A stretch of 64,000 nucleotides of DNA, from positions 124,001 through 188,000 of the forward strand of contig CANMRV010000004.1 in assembly GCA_947500435.1 (NCBI GenBank). The letters are read 5' to 3'. The notes under the pieces were generated by a model, which was not told the origin of the DNA, made no database searches, and worked only from the letters and a program-made list of their open reading frames with translations. Position 1 is the stretch's first letter; each line of letters starts with the position of its first letter. The DNA comes from an uncultured Flavobacteriaceae bacterium (lineage in GTDB: Bacteria; Bacteroidota; Bacteroidia; Flavobacteriales; Flavobacteriaceae). Of this stretch, positions 18,011 to 26,705 are shown in pieces. A program made the position numbers and the translations under genes.

Positions 18011-18062
18011 TTATATGGACTATTTGATTTTTAGATTGTTAGAATACCAATTTTTAGGGAGA

Positions 18063-19103
18063 CTATCTTGCCACTCTACCAGATGCATCACCACCCATAA
18101 GTTTTTCTACCTCCGCTACAGTTACCAAATTCGCATCTCCTTTGATAGTGTGCTTCAAACAGGATGCTGCAACTGCAAAGTCTAGTGCATTTTGGTCATC
18201 TTCAGGATATTTGAGCAATCCGTAGATTAAGCCACCCATAAAGGAATCCCCGCCTCCAACGCGATCAACAATATCGGTAATTTGATATTGACGGGTTTCG
18301 TACATCTTTGAACCATCCCATAAAACACCAGCCCATGTATTGTGCGATGCGGAAATAGAGCCCCTGAGGGTTGTGATTACCTTTTTTGCCTTTGGGAATT
18401 TCTCCATCATCTGCTTACAAACAGATAAAAAGGCTTCCGCCTTGACGTCATGACCATCCTTATGCACATCCAATCCCTCTGGGTGAATACCAAAGTGTTT
18501 TTCCGCGTCTTCTTCGTTTCCTAAGATAATATCACAGTACGAGGTCAATTCGGTCATGATTTTTTCTCGGTCCCCTCCATAGTTCCACAATTTCGCACGA
18601 TAGTTCAAATCTGTTGAAATAGTAATTCCTTTTTTGTCCGCAGCTTTTACCGCTTCCAGACATACATCAGCGGCGCCCTGTGAAATCGCCGGCGTAATAC
18701 CAGTCCAATGGAACCATTCAACACCTTCGAAAACGACATCCCAATCAATCATTCCTGATTCAATCTCGGCGATGGCGGAATGCGCGCGATCATATACCAC
18801 CTTACTTCCGCGACTTACCGCACCTGTTTCTAAAAAATAGATACCCAGCCGATTACCGCCGAATACAATCTTATTGGTACCAACACCTCTTTTGCGCATC
18901 TCCATCAATGCGCAATTTCCAATATCATTTTTAGGTAAACGCGTTACAAAATCTACTGGAACCCCATAATTTGCCAAGGAAACGGCAACGTTGGATTCTC
19001 CGCCACCATAAACGACATCAAAACTATTGGCCTGAGAAAACCTTAGGTATCCTGGAGGCGCCAAACGGAGCATAATTTCTCCGAAGGTTACTACTTTTTT
19101 CAT
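18063..19103 (-). CDS. kdgK: 2-keto-3-deoxygluconate kinase
   Basis: A 346-residue PfkB-family sugar kinase that phosphorylates KDG to KDPG with ATP. The N-terminal VVYGGGESNVAVSLA motif (about 30-44) and the C-terminal DRVGGGDSFMGGLIYGL motif with the catalytic Asp (near 285) are clear. The position between the DEH reductase-type SDR and the KDPG aldolase fits the pathway exactly. A 110-bp gap with a strong palindrome separates it from the upstream SDR gene, so it might have its own control. Confidence 0.93.
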   Translation of the reverse strand: MKKVVTFGEIMLRLAPPGYLRFSQANSFDVVYGGGESNVAVSLANYGVPVDFVTRLPKNDIGNCALMEMRKRGVGTNKIVFGGNRLGIYFLETGAVSRGSKVVYDRAHSAIAEIESGMIDWDVVFEGVEWFHWTGITPAISQGAADVCLEAVKAADKKGITISTDLNYRAKLWNYGGDREKIMTELTSYCDIILGNEEDAEKHFGIHPEGLDVHKDGHDVKAEAFLSVCKQMMEKFPKAKKVITTLRGSISASHNTWAGVLWDGSKMYETRQYQITDIVDRVGGGDSFMGGLIYGLLKYPEDDQNALDFAVAASCLKHTIKGDANLVTVAEVEKLMGGDASGRVAR

Positions 19104-19140
19104 TCCTAACTATTTTAGTGTCACTCCCTTCCCAATGCTG

Positions 19141-19160
19141 AACCTGCCAGCTGGCAGGTT
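19141..19160. repeat. Perfect 20-bp palindrome between SDR and kdgK genes
   Basis: AACCTGCCAGCTGGCAGGTT is a perfect inverted repeat. Flanking bases extend the stem imperfectly (CCAATGCTG on the left against CAGCAATG on the right). It could act as an RNA hairpin tuning the operon, or be a dispersed genomic repeat. No T-run follows, so it is not a simple terminator. Confidence 0.6.
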
Positions 19161-19213
19161 TGATTCAGCAATGAGGGAATAAATTTAAGATAAATATTAA
19201 AAAGGGATTTTAT

Positions 19214-19978
19214 TTAAATTCCTAAAGCTTGTCCGCCACCAATTTGGATGGTTTCAGCGGTAATAAAGGAAGCATCCTTGCTTGCTAAGAAAGAAACAAC
19301 TCCAGCTACATCTTCTGGTTGGCCTAGTCTCCCTAGCATAATGTTATTTGCCCACGAAGCGAAAACTTCTGGTTTTGTTGCTTTAATCTGAGCATGAAAA
19401 GGTGTGTCAATGGTACCTGGAGATACTGCATTTGCCCGAATACCATATTCCGCTAAATCTTTAGCCAGAGCTCTAGTAATGGCATGAACCCCTGCTTTGG
19501 AGGTTCCATAGATTCCTGCTCCAGGCCCACCAGCTGTCCATCCTGCATTGGAGGTGTAGTTGATTATCGAAGGATGCTCTCCTTTTTTAAGAAAAGGAAT
19601 CGCTGCTCTTGAAGCGAAAAACACAGAATCTAAGTTTAAGGCCATTACCTTTCGGTAAAATTCAGTTGTCATTTCCTCGAACCTTGATCTTCCACCTAAG
19701 CCACCTGCATTATTTACAAGGACATCGATTTTTCCATACTTCTCCCCTATTGCAACAATATTTGAAGTCACTGCTTCTTCGCTTGTAACATCGAAACCAC
19801 GATATTCTGCAGTGATTCCTTCGGCAGTAAGTTCTTGCGCTCTCTTTGCGCCAACTTCATCTTCTATACCGTTTAGAACAACGGTATATCCATCTTTGCC
19901 CAGTCTTTTGGCAACTTCAAAACCAATACCACCAGTCGCTCCTGTTACTACTGCTACTTTTCCTGTTGATTTACTCAT
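19214..19978 (-). CDS. SDR oxidoreductase, probable DEH reductase
   Basis: A 254-residue classical short-chain dehydrogenase. Seen: the cofactor loop TGATGGIGFE (about 14-23), NNAGG near 90, the catalytic Ser near 141 in YTSNAGW, and Y-x-x-x-K in YGTSKAG near 157. The C-terminus is ITAETIQIGGGQALGI. In alginate loci such enzymes reduce 4-deoxy-L-erythro-5-hexoseulose uronate (DEH) to KDG with NAD(P)H; the operon context with kdgK and eda strongly suggests that role. A second SDR at 37240 could share or divide the work. It follows the MFS gene by 33 bp. Confidence 0.88.
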   Translation of the reverse strand: MSKSTGKVAVVTGATGGIGFEVAKRLGKDGYTVVLNGIEDEVGAKRAQELTAEGITAEYRGFDVTSEEAVTSNIVAIGEKYGKIDVLVNNAGGLGGRSRFEEMTTEFYRKVMALNLDSVFFASRAAIPFLKKGEHPSIINYTSNAGWTAGGPGAGIYGTSKAGVHAITRALAKDLAEYGIRANAVSPGTIDTPFHAQIKATKPEVFASWANNIMLGRLGQPEDVAGVVSFLASKDASFITAETIQIGGGQALGI

Positions 19979-20011
19979 CTCTTTCTATGCTATTTAATAG
20001 ATTATTATTTT

Positions 20012-21295
20012 TTATTTTTCTGTACTATCTACTAGTCTTATTTTTTTTATCAAAATGAAAATTGCCAGAACAGCCAAGACTACGGATACTGTAATAGCTA
20101 TAAATGCAGGGGTATAGGAACCTCCTTTAGTAATTGTACCAATAAACCAATTCATTATGATAGGAGATACCGCTGCAATTGTACCAGCCAATCCTGCCAA
20201 CGTACCCACCGAGGGGCCTTTAAATAAATCACTCGATAATGTTTGAATATTACCTATGGCAAATTGGAATCCAAAAAGTGCCAATCCTGCGAGATATATA
20301 AAGGTCATATAGTTAGAATCACTAACAAATGATATTATAGAAACAAAGCCGATTATTATCAAAAGACATCCTAAAACGATACTTGCCTTTCTTCCGGTAT
20401 CAACAGATGTACGCTTTATTATCGCTTCCGTGAACATACCTCCTAGTATTCCTCCAGCAGCTGCCATTAAGTAAGAAATCCACATAGTATTACCGATTTC
20501 TTCTATACTAAGCCCAAATTTTGAATTCAAATAGATTGGCATCCAACCAGCAAAAAACCACCAAATTGGTTCTATAAAGAATCTACATAGTAGAATGCCC
20601 CATGGTTGCTTATAACTAAGTATTTTTCCAACACTTAAACTCTTAGCACCTTTTACTGCAACATCATTATTTTCTATTCGATCATTTAGAATTAGGTTTC
20701 TTTCTTCTTCAGTAATCCATGGATGGTCTTCTGGTTTCGATTTGTTTAAAACAAACCACGGGATTACCCAAAGCAATCCCACAACCCCTAAAATAATGTA
20801 AGTTGATTTCCATCCAAATTGAGCATATAGATATACTATTATTATAGGAGCTACCACGTTGCCTATGGAAGCCCCGGAGTTGAAAATACCTTGTGCCAAC
20901 GCCCGTTGCTTTACCGGAAACCACTCTCCGTTGCTTTTTACCGCTCCAGGCCACAATCCTGCCTCTCCGAGTCCAAGCAATCCGCGTACTGCTGATAATG
21001 AAACTATACCTTGTGCTACTGCATGAAAGGTTGCGGCTAAAGACCAGACTACGATAGATAGAATAAATCCTATTCTAGTTCCAATTTTGTCATACAATCT
21101 CCCAGACAAGAATTTGCTAACCGCATACGTTATCATAAAGATGTTCAGCATAAGGGCATAATCGGAATTATCCATGCCTAAATCTTCACCCATTTGAGGC
21201 CATAGTAAAGCAAATGCGGTTCTATCAATGTAATTGATGACAGTTGCCACAAAAATCAATGTTATAATCCACCAACGTAATCCTTTGACTTTCAT
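20012..21295 (-). CDS. MFS transporter, hexuronate (ExuT) type
   Basis: A 427-residue, 12-helix major facilitator of the anion:cation symporter group. The first helices contain WWIITLIFVATVINYIDR and the family loop SGRLYDKIGTRIGF; the segment FWLGLGEAGLWPGAVK-like (GLLGLGEAGLWPG near 120) is typical of ExuT-like hexuronate transporters. It probably brings unsaturated uronate or DEH into the cytoplasm. I chose the ATG at 21295 (MKVKGLRWW); an upstream frame extension of 20 residues has no hydrophobic or family features. It heads the operon with the SDR, kdgK, eda and Nramp-like genes. Confidence 0.9.
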   Translation of the reverse strand: MKVKGLRWWIITLIFVATVINYIDRTAFALLWPQMGEDLGMDNSDYALMLNIFMITYAVSKFLSGRLYDKIGTRIGFILSIVVWSLAATFHAVAQGIVSLSAVRGLLGLGEAGLWPGAVKSNGEWFPVKQRALAQGIFNSGASIGNVVAPIIIVYLYAQFGWKSTYIILGVVGLLWVIPWFVLNKSKPEDHPWITEEERNLILNDRIENNDVAVKGAKSLSVGKILSYKQPWGILLCRFFIEPIWWFFAGWMPIYLNSKFGLSIEEIGNTMWISYLMAAAGGILGGMFTEAIIKRTSVDTGRKASIVLGCLLIIIGFVSIISFVSDSNYMTFIYLAGLALFGFQFAIGNIQTLSSDLFKGPSVGTLAGLAGTIAAVSPIIMNWFIGTITKGGSYTPAFIAITVSVVLAVLAIFILIKKIRLVDSTEK

Positions 21296-21395
21296 ACTAT
21301 TTCTATTTGGTTGTTCAATGCTTGCTGTGTCAATTTGACAATAGTGGATACCCAAGCGATGTACCTGTTTTAATATTTATGATTTAGCTAAAAAC

Positions 21396-21523
21396 TTCTG
21401 GAAGCAATTTCAACGGAGGTTCAACAACCGCAGAATTCGTATAGTTAAGTTTTAAGTATTATTTCCCTTCATCTATTTTATTAGAAAGACAATAACGTGC
21501 AATATTATCTTTCTTGTTTTATT
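21396..21523. repeat. Copy 1 of a diverged 130-bp intergenic repeat
   Basis: The gap between gntR and the MFS gene is similar to 31835-31965. From 21400 to 21470 the two align without gaps at 51 of 71 positions by hand count, and a second block (21483-21523) also matches with two single-base gaps. The best-kept core is ACCGCA-AATTCG-AGT-AAG-TTTAAGTA. Here it forms the leader or promoter region of the MFS operon. Confidence 0.65.
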
Positions 21524-21529
21524 TTTTAT

Positions 21530-22231
21530 CTAAATGTTGTAACAATATTGATAAAGTGCTTTGAAATGCACCTTCATTTTCGCCTTGGCCTCTTGCGGAT
21601 TTTGATTCTTTATTGCGTCGAATATATCTTGATGTTCTTGTATTCCCATAAATGCCAAACCCTTGTCACAGACATGATGCTCTTCGAATTTGGTGATAAT
21701 CTCAGGTGTAATAATTAACATGAACGTATTCATGGTACTATTACCACTTGCTTTTGCAATAGCAAGGTGAAACAGCAAATCTTCTTGCATTGCATCTTCA
21801 CCATTCTCGACTTTTACGCTGTAAGCATCTAAAGCTTCCTTCATTTGAATTAAATCCTCTTCGGTTCTCCTTTGGGCGGCCAACCTTACCGTCTTTAATT
21901 CCAACAGAATTCTTGTCTCAACCAACGATTTAAAATCGGAATCCTCTAATCGAAGGATATCCTCTATCATCCCATTCATGGCAACTTGACCAATGTCTGC
22001 AATGAAAGTACCGCTCTGTGGTTTTGACTTCAATAATCCATAGAATTCAAGCTTCTGAATAGCTTCTCTCACATTGGTTCTACTCACTTCGAACTTTTCT
22101 GACAACATTCTTTCAGAAGGCAGCTTATCCCCGGGCTCAAGGTTCTTATAATTGATTAAATCCCTGATTTTAGAAATGATTCCATTTTGGATTTCTTGAT
22201 TTTCGTTCTTAGTAAGTATTTCTAATTTCAT
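21530..22231 (-). CDS. GntR/FadR-type regulator of the alginate locus
   Basis: A 233-residue regulator: N-terminal GntR winged helix (about 10-75) with LEPGDKLPSERMLSEKFEVS and the recognition helix region RTNVREAIQKLEFYG, then an all-helical FCD effector domain (about 85-230) with D and H residues that form the metal/ligand site (DALDAYS, FHLAIAKASGN, MGIQEHQDI). A GntR repressor (AusR) is known to control the alginate locus of Zobellia galactanivorans; this is probably the counterpart. Operator-like units at 22261-22285 in front of its own gene suggest autoregulation. Confidence 0.92.
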   Translation of the reverse strand: MKLEILTKNENQEIQNGIISKIRDLINYKNLEPGDKLPSERMLSEKFEVSRTNVREAIQKLEFYGLLKSKPQSGTFIADIGQVAMNGMIEDILRLEDSDFKSLVETRILLELKTVRLAAQRRTEEDLIQMKEALDAYSVKVENGEDAMQEDLLFHLAIAKASGNSTMNTFMLIITPEIITKFEEHHVCDKGLAFMGIQEHQDIFDAIKNQNPQEAKAKMKVHFKALYQYCYNI

Positions 22232-22260
22232 ACGCTATTTAATATCTGTGTCCAACGAAA

Positions 22261-22290
22261 CTGGTTAACCAGATTGGTTTGTTAAATTTA
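22261..22290 (-). promoter_or_regulatory. Two operator units plus -7 element of gntR
   Basis: CTGGTTAACCAG (22261-22272) and the half-degenerate TTGGTTTGTTAA (22274-22285) have centres 13 bp apart. The near-consensus -7 element TAAATTTA (minus strand, 22290 to 22283) begins 9 bp into the second unit, the same geometry as at susC and PL6. Confidence 0.65.
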
Positions 22291-22363
22291 TGAAAATAAC
22301 TTCGACCAAAAAAGATCTTACTAATGTCGTTCAACCTAAAAAAACTACTATTCAACCAATTAA

Positions 22364-22420
22364 GTTAGAGTAGTTTTACCGGCCCCGTGAAAGACCGGCA
22401 AAACTGTATTAAACTAACTC
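22364..22420. other. Long imperfect hairpin between PL7 gene and gntR
   Basis: AGTTTTACCGGCC and GACCGGCAAAACT form 13-base arms with two mismatches around a short loop, and flanking GTTAG / CTAAC extend it. It lies 60 bp after the end of the susC-PL7 operon and before gntR. It may end or stabilise the operon transcript, although no long T-run follows. Confidence 0.45.
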
Positions 22421-22478
22421 AAACAATTCATAGGGCCAACCAATGGGGAACTCAACACTTTTGGTTTGCCCTAAATCT

Positions 22479-23441
22479 TTAGTGGGTAACTTCCAATTCA
22501 TAATATTTTACCGTGGCCTCTGCACCTGCATCTGTTGTTTGCAAATAATTACCTGCCTTAAAATAATTTTCAAAAACCCCCCACTTTTCCATATGAATTC
22601 CGTCATAAACCACTGATTCATTATCATTTAGTATAATTTCCATTTTAGCTTCTTCAACAATTATTTCCAATGAAAATTTTTCGAAGCCAACTTCCTCTTG
22701 AAAATAAAATCCTTCATTATCTTCCCAAGCACTTGTATATAATACATCGTTACCTGTCGTATTGGGGTCAACCAGCTTTTTGGTCAAAACACGTACTTTT
22801 TCATTTTGCCAATATATTTTTAATATAGGCGGGGCGTTATTGTCATTCTCACCAATTAGATCACGCTGTTCATTGGTAATTCTACCATGAATTTGCATGA
22901 CCATGGTTCTATGATATTTTCCTGTTGCATCTTTTGAAATATTGGGCACAGCCAGGGTACCTTTCATTCTTCCAGTCTCACTGAATGTCCAGTTTGTTGA
23001 ATTCGAACCAGGAACCATTTGCTCTCTAAGTTCTGTTCGTGAATACGATGAATTCGCCGTAGTTGATTCAGGATACGTATAGAACACAAGCGCTCCTTCT
23101 ATTGAGTCATTATACATAAATGGCTGTAAATCCGCATTGGTCGCATAGTTCAATATTTCCGGCGGTTCTACTTCAATAAGCTTACCATTTTCTACAATGG
23201 GAAGTGTAACTTTCCAATTGCTCAAATCGATTTCAGGCAAAACATAACTGACTTCTTCCTCTTCCTCTTCTTCATTTGTCTCATCTGAATTATCATCATT
23301 GTTTTCTGTATCTATTTGCTCTTCCTTGTCATCAATAGAAAAATCATCAGAAATCGGATCTTCCTTATCTTGACAAGCAAACAATACCAAAATCACCAAG
23401 AACGATATAACTCGCTTACATATCTTATGCATAATTCTCAT
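22479..23441 (-). CDS. PL7 alginate lyase, lipoprotein
   Basis: A 320-residue lipoprotein: signal ending at the Cys in VLFAC, an acidic linker rich in Asp and Glu (about 28-70), then a PL7 jelly-roll domain (about 72-320). The three family motifs are present: SRTELREQ (catalytic Arg/Glu region), MQIHGR (Gln-His) and YFKAGNYLQT (Tyr). It should cleave alginate by beta-elimination at the outer-membrane surface. It is the last gene of the susC operon, one base after the neighbouring PL7 gene, to which it is clearly related; both end in YYELEV/FYELEV-x-H. A second in-frame ATG at 23432 is possible. Confidence 0.93.
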   Translation of the reverse strand: MRIMHKICKRVISFLVILVLFACQDKEDPISDDFSIDDKEEQIDTENNDDNSDETNEEEEEEEVSYVLPEIDLSNWKVTLPIVENGKLIEVEPPEILNYATNADLQPFMYNDSIEGALVFYTYPESTTANSSYSRTELREQMVPGSNSTNWTFSETGRMKGTLAVPNISKDATGKYHRTMVMQIHGRITNEQRDLIGENDNNAPPILKIYWQNEKVRVLTKKLVDPNTTGNDVLYTSAWEDNEGFYFQEEVGFEKFSLEIIVEEAKMEIILNDNESVVYDGIHMEKWGVFENYFKAGNYLQTTDAGAEATVKYYELEVTH

Positions 23442-23442
23442 C

Positions 23443-24354
23443 TTAATGCTTTACTTCAAGCTCGTAAAAATTTACCCTAGCAAATGCTCCTTCATCTCTT
23501 GTTTGAAAGTAATTACCGGCCTTAAAGTAGTTTTCAAAAATCCCCCATCTTTTTAGACTTTGATTTTCATATACTTTGAACTCACTTTTATTCAGAGATA
23601 CTACAATCTTTCCATCTGAAACTTTTACTTCAATATTGAATTTTCTAAATCCCACTTCGTCTTCAAAATTAAAACCCTCATCATCCATCCAGGCTTCTTT
23701 ATGTAATATTCCAGTTGCGCCTACAGCTGCAAATTTGAGTTTCTTTGTTTTAACCCTGATTTTACCGTTTTGCCAATAAATCTTCAATACAGGAGGCGCA
23801 TTATTATCCTTCTGCCCAATCAAATCTCGCTGCTCATCTGTTAATCTCCCGTGAATTTGGAGGATAATAACTTTGTGGTATTTACCATTTTTATCTCGAG
23901 AAACCTCATCAATTGCGAGCTTTGCCTTCAATGTTCCACCTTGCTTAAAAGTCCAATTTACGTTGTCATCACCCGGAACTATTTGCTCTCTAAGTTCCGA
24001 CCTTGAATATTTCGTATTTGCCGTGGTAGCTGATGTTGGATAGGCATAAAACACTAGTGCTCCTTTTGTAGAATCATTGTACATATAAGGTCCTAGAATC
24101 TCATTTGTAGCGTAATCCAAAATTTCAGGAGGTTCAACACTAATAGCTCCACCTTTTCCTTCACCTTCAGGTATGGTAACCTTCCAATTCCTTAAATCAA
24201 TTTCAGGAAGTTTTACTTTCTTTCTTTTTTTATTGGCTTTTTCAACTTTTACCTCCGATTCCGTAACGCTACTTTTCTTGTTTTGAGAAGTAGCGCTAGC
24301 GGAAAGAAATATTAATACCATAAATACTATTAATGTCCCTCGGGGTTTTTTCAT
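23443..24354 (-). CDS. PL7 alginate lyase, secreted
   Basis: A 303-residue PL7 enzyme. I start at 24354 (MKKPRG), which gives a proper signal peptide (LIVFMVLIFLSASATSQ) and avoids overlap with the upstream gene; a start seven codons earlier is possible. A Lys-rich linker precedes the lyase domain with SRSELREQ, LQIHGR and YFKAGNYFQT. Unlike its neighbour it lacks a lipobox, so one enzyme is probably soluble and the other surface-anchored, which would divide polymer attack between free and bound forms (inference). Confidence 0.93.
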   Translation of the reverse strand: MKKPRGTLIVFMVLIFLSASATSQNKKSSVTESEVKVEKANKKRKKVKLPEIDLRNWKVTIPEGEGKGGAISVEPPEILDYATNEILGPYMYNDSTKGALVFYAYPTSATTANTKYSRSELREQIVPGDDNVNWTFKQGGTLKAKLAIDEVSRDKNGKYHKVIILQIHGRLTDEQRDLIGQKDNNAPPVLKIYWQNGKIRVKTKKLKFAAVGATGILHKEAWMDDEGFNFEDEVGFRKFNIEVKVSDGKIVVSLNKSEFKVYENQSLKRWGIFENYFKAGNYFQTRDEGAFARVNFYELEVKH

Positions 24355-24364
24355 TAAAACTGTA

Positions 24365-25792
24365 TTATTGAGCAATAACCTTTACATTATCTACATAGGC
24401 ATCCTTCGGAGAAACTGCATAAAACATTACAGCAACTTCACCACTGCTATTGGCCGTAAATGGAATTTGGACTAATGTTCCAAAATCATTATTTGTATCA
24501 GAAAATTTACCTTCAGCTACAAATCCTTCATCAAACCCTAAGTTATTACCAAGATTATCTACAGCATCGGCTCCATCATCATAATGCTGATCTAAGATTA
24601 AGCCTACGACTCTTCTTCCTCCTATAGGGTCAGTTCCACTATCATCTTTCAAAGCATATTGATACTGCAAAATATAATTAGCCCCAGGAGTCAAGACGAG
24701 CTCTTGATAAGCGAATCTAGAACTAGAAGATCTAAATTCCCCTGCAGACTGACTTGAAGACCATTTTGCCCCTCGCGTTTTACCACCCGTATCATTTCCA
24801 TCAATATCGAAATCAGAACCATCGGAGCTTGAACCGAATGGGTTGGTTTCCCCATCTGTAAATTTCCCCCATTTCCAGAAATCTTGTCCATCTTCAAAAT
24901 CACCATTTATAATAGTCGAACCTGTCGTTCGAGGCATATAAATATTATCAACATAAATGGTTGCATGATCGATTGCAGTACCACTGCTTGCTACTTCAAA
25001 AACTATTGTTTCAAATTGAACAACAGGTGATGAGAAATCTGTATCTAAATTGAAATCAAAACCTGTCCACTCCCCATCGGTTAAATCTAAATCATCAATA
25101 ACATGGCTAACAGAATTCGTACTATCCACTAAAGTTATTTTCAATTTATCAATACCCTCTGCAAAATTAGAATACACATCAAAATGTATTTCTGACGAAC
25201 CAACACCGCTAGCAAAAGCATCTGCTACAATGACTTCATCAAACGAAACCACTGCCGCATCGCTATGAAGTCGGGAAAACTCAAGTATTTCATCACCAGA
25301 ATCAGTTGCAATCAACTTACCGCCGGTACCAGCGGATCCCACGGGAAAACTAGAGCTAGTAAATATGTTAAATAAATTATAACGCTTTCCCTCAGGAGAC
25401 GAGGGAGCAGAATTAATCGACTCTACGATGTGCTCCACCGTAATGTCTTCTGTTTGCGTCATGCCACCAGCGGTGATAGATATGGTGTAGTCTTCGGAAG
25501 CATTTACGTTTGAATAATCATGTGAAGTTGATTCTCCCTGCGCAGTTGTAACTGGGCTACTTCCATCACCAAAATCCACAACATAAGTATCTACGCCTAC
25601 GGTTATGGGTTGGACGGTGACAACAGTACCGTCGCCTTCTATAGACGTGGAAAAACTAGAAAATACTGCTTCAGTAGTACTGCCAGGACCTGAAGAGGCT
25701 TCTGGAGCAATGGGCACAAACCCTTCATCTTCACATGAAATAATAAGCCCCATAACTATCAAGGAGCTTAATCCTTTTTTTATTAAATTCAT
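24365..25792 (-). CDS. PKD-domain lipoprotein in SusE/F position
   Basis: A 475-residue lipoprotein with the lipobox LIISC near residue 20. A PKD-like domain (about 45-125) has the typical YVVDFGDGSSP and HDYSN motifs. Two beta-sandwich regions follow: about 140-290, and about 295-475 beginning INGDFEDGQDFWKWG, which looks like a carbohydrate-binding module. Located directly after susC, susD and another PKD lipoprotein, it probably binds alginate at the cell surface, the role SusE and SusF play for starch. No catalytic motif was seen. Confidence 0.85.
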   Translation of the reverse strand: MNLIKKGLSSLIVMGLIISCEDEGFVPIAPEASSGPGSTTEAVFSSFSTSIEGDGTVVTVQPITVGVDTYVVDFGDGSSPVTTAQGESTSHDYSNVNASEDYTISITAGGMTQTEDITVEHIVESINSAPSSPEGKRYNLFNIFTSSSFPVGSAGTGGKLIATDSGDEILEFSRLHSDAAVVSFDEVIVADAFASGVGSSEIHFDVYSNFAEGIDKLKITLVDSTNSVSHVIDDLDLTDGEWTGFDFNLDTDFSSPVVQFETIVFEVASSGTAIDHATIYVDNIYMPRTTGSTIINGDFEDGQDFWKWGKFTDGETNPFGSSSDGSDFDIDGNDTGGKTRGAKWSSSQSAGEFRSSSSRFAYQELVLTPGANYILQYQYALKDDSGTDPIGGRRVVGLILDQHYDDGADAVDNLGNNLGFDEGFVAEGKFSDTNNDFGTLVQIPFTANSSGEVAVMFYAVSPKDAYVDNVKVIAQ

Positions 25793-25880
25793 AATCTTAT
25801 TTTATTTGTTTTTTTGTTTTTCCCATGCAAGTATGTTCAAGAACATACTTATCTGAGACCAATTAGAATAGGAATTACGC

Positions 25881-26687
25881 CTAATCAATTCTGTCTATAC
25901 TAATTTTAGAATATCTACATTCAGTACCATCATATTCGATATTGAATCTCATGTTCTCGGTAGTTTCTCCTGTAGCAAACCTCACCGAGTACTCAACATA
26001 TGCGGTCGACTGTGAAGTTAATGGAACATCTTCGTTCAAAAAGTCATCTCCTGTATCCGCATCTTCAATTAATAGCTGTCCCGCAGAACTACCCGTCGTT
26101 TTACTCACGTACCAAAACTTTATCTCATATTGCGCACCGGCAACCACACGAATAGTTTGATCGAGAAATTGTGAAGAACTACTTAGTTTAGCAGCACCAT
26201 TACCTTCTGGTGGTGTTGGAGAACTACTGCCTGAAAAAGTACTTGTACCTCTACCGCCACCCCAGGGTGTTCTTGGGTCACATAAAAAGTCAGGACATTG
26301 AAAAGCTGCAACCAACTCGTCGACAACTACAACGTCTAAGGTAATCGAAGATGTTTCACCATTCGCATCAGAGGCAACTAAGGTAACAGGAAATGTACCT
26401 TCACCCGCAAAAGTATGTTTAGGGTCTCTGTCAGTTGAGGTAGCTCCCCCTCCAAAATCCCAAGCATAGGTATTAGCTTCGGTAGAAAGATCGGTAAAAT
26501 TGATTACCCTAAAATCGTCTTGATCTGCGGTATAATCAAAATTCGCTTCCGGAAATACAGTATCTGCTTTAGATCCAGCATCTGGTAAATCATCTCTGAA
26601 AAGATCGGTACCGACACAACTGGCAGCAAAAATAGCTGTCACAAGTACCAAGGTTATTTTACGGAAAAATTTCGCTTTATTTTTCAT
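25881..26687 (-). CDS. PKD-domain lipoprotein in SusE position
   Basis: A 268-residue lipoprotein with the lipobox FAASC near residue 24. A PKD domain (about 45-130) shows YAWDFGGGATS and KHTFAGEG. The C-terminal part (about 130-268) is a beta-sandwich of carbohydrate-binding type, containing a GGGRG and Ser/Pro-rich loop. It follows susD by 18 bp. Probably a surface glycan-binding protein for alginate; the family is variable and no specificity can be read. Confidence 0.83.
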   Translation of the reverse strand: MKNKAKFFRKITLVLVTAIFAASCVGTDLFRDDLPDAGSKADTVFPEANFDYTADQDDFRVINFTDLSTEANTYAWDFGGGATSTDRDPKHTFAGEGTFPVTLVASDANGETSSITLDVVVVDELVAAFQCPDFLCDPRTPWGGGRGTSTFSGSSSPTPPEGNGAAKLSSSSQFLDQTIRVVAGAQYEIKFWYVSKTTGSSAGQLLIEDADTGDDFLNEDVPLTSQSTAYVEYSVRFATGETTENMRFNIEYDGTECRYSKISIDRID

Positions 26688-26705
26688 AGTTTGAATTTTT
26701 GAATA

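Noticed and set aside
21307..21318. TTGGTTGTTCAA just before the MFS gene, similar to one operator unit.
   Set aside because: A single degenerate copy without a neighbour at 13 bp and without a -7 element at the fixed distance; chance is a sufficient explanation.
22409..22501. A 30-codon open frame on the minus strand overlapping the end of the PL7 gene (MNWKLPTKDLGQ... ending YELFELV).
   Set aside because: It is out of frame with the PL7 gene, whose normal ending is already complete, it has no own promoter or start context, and its length is within chance expectation.
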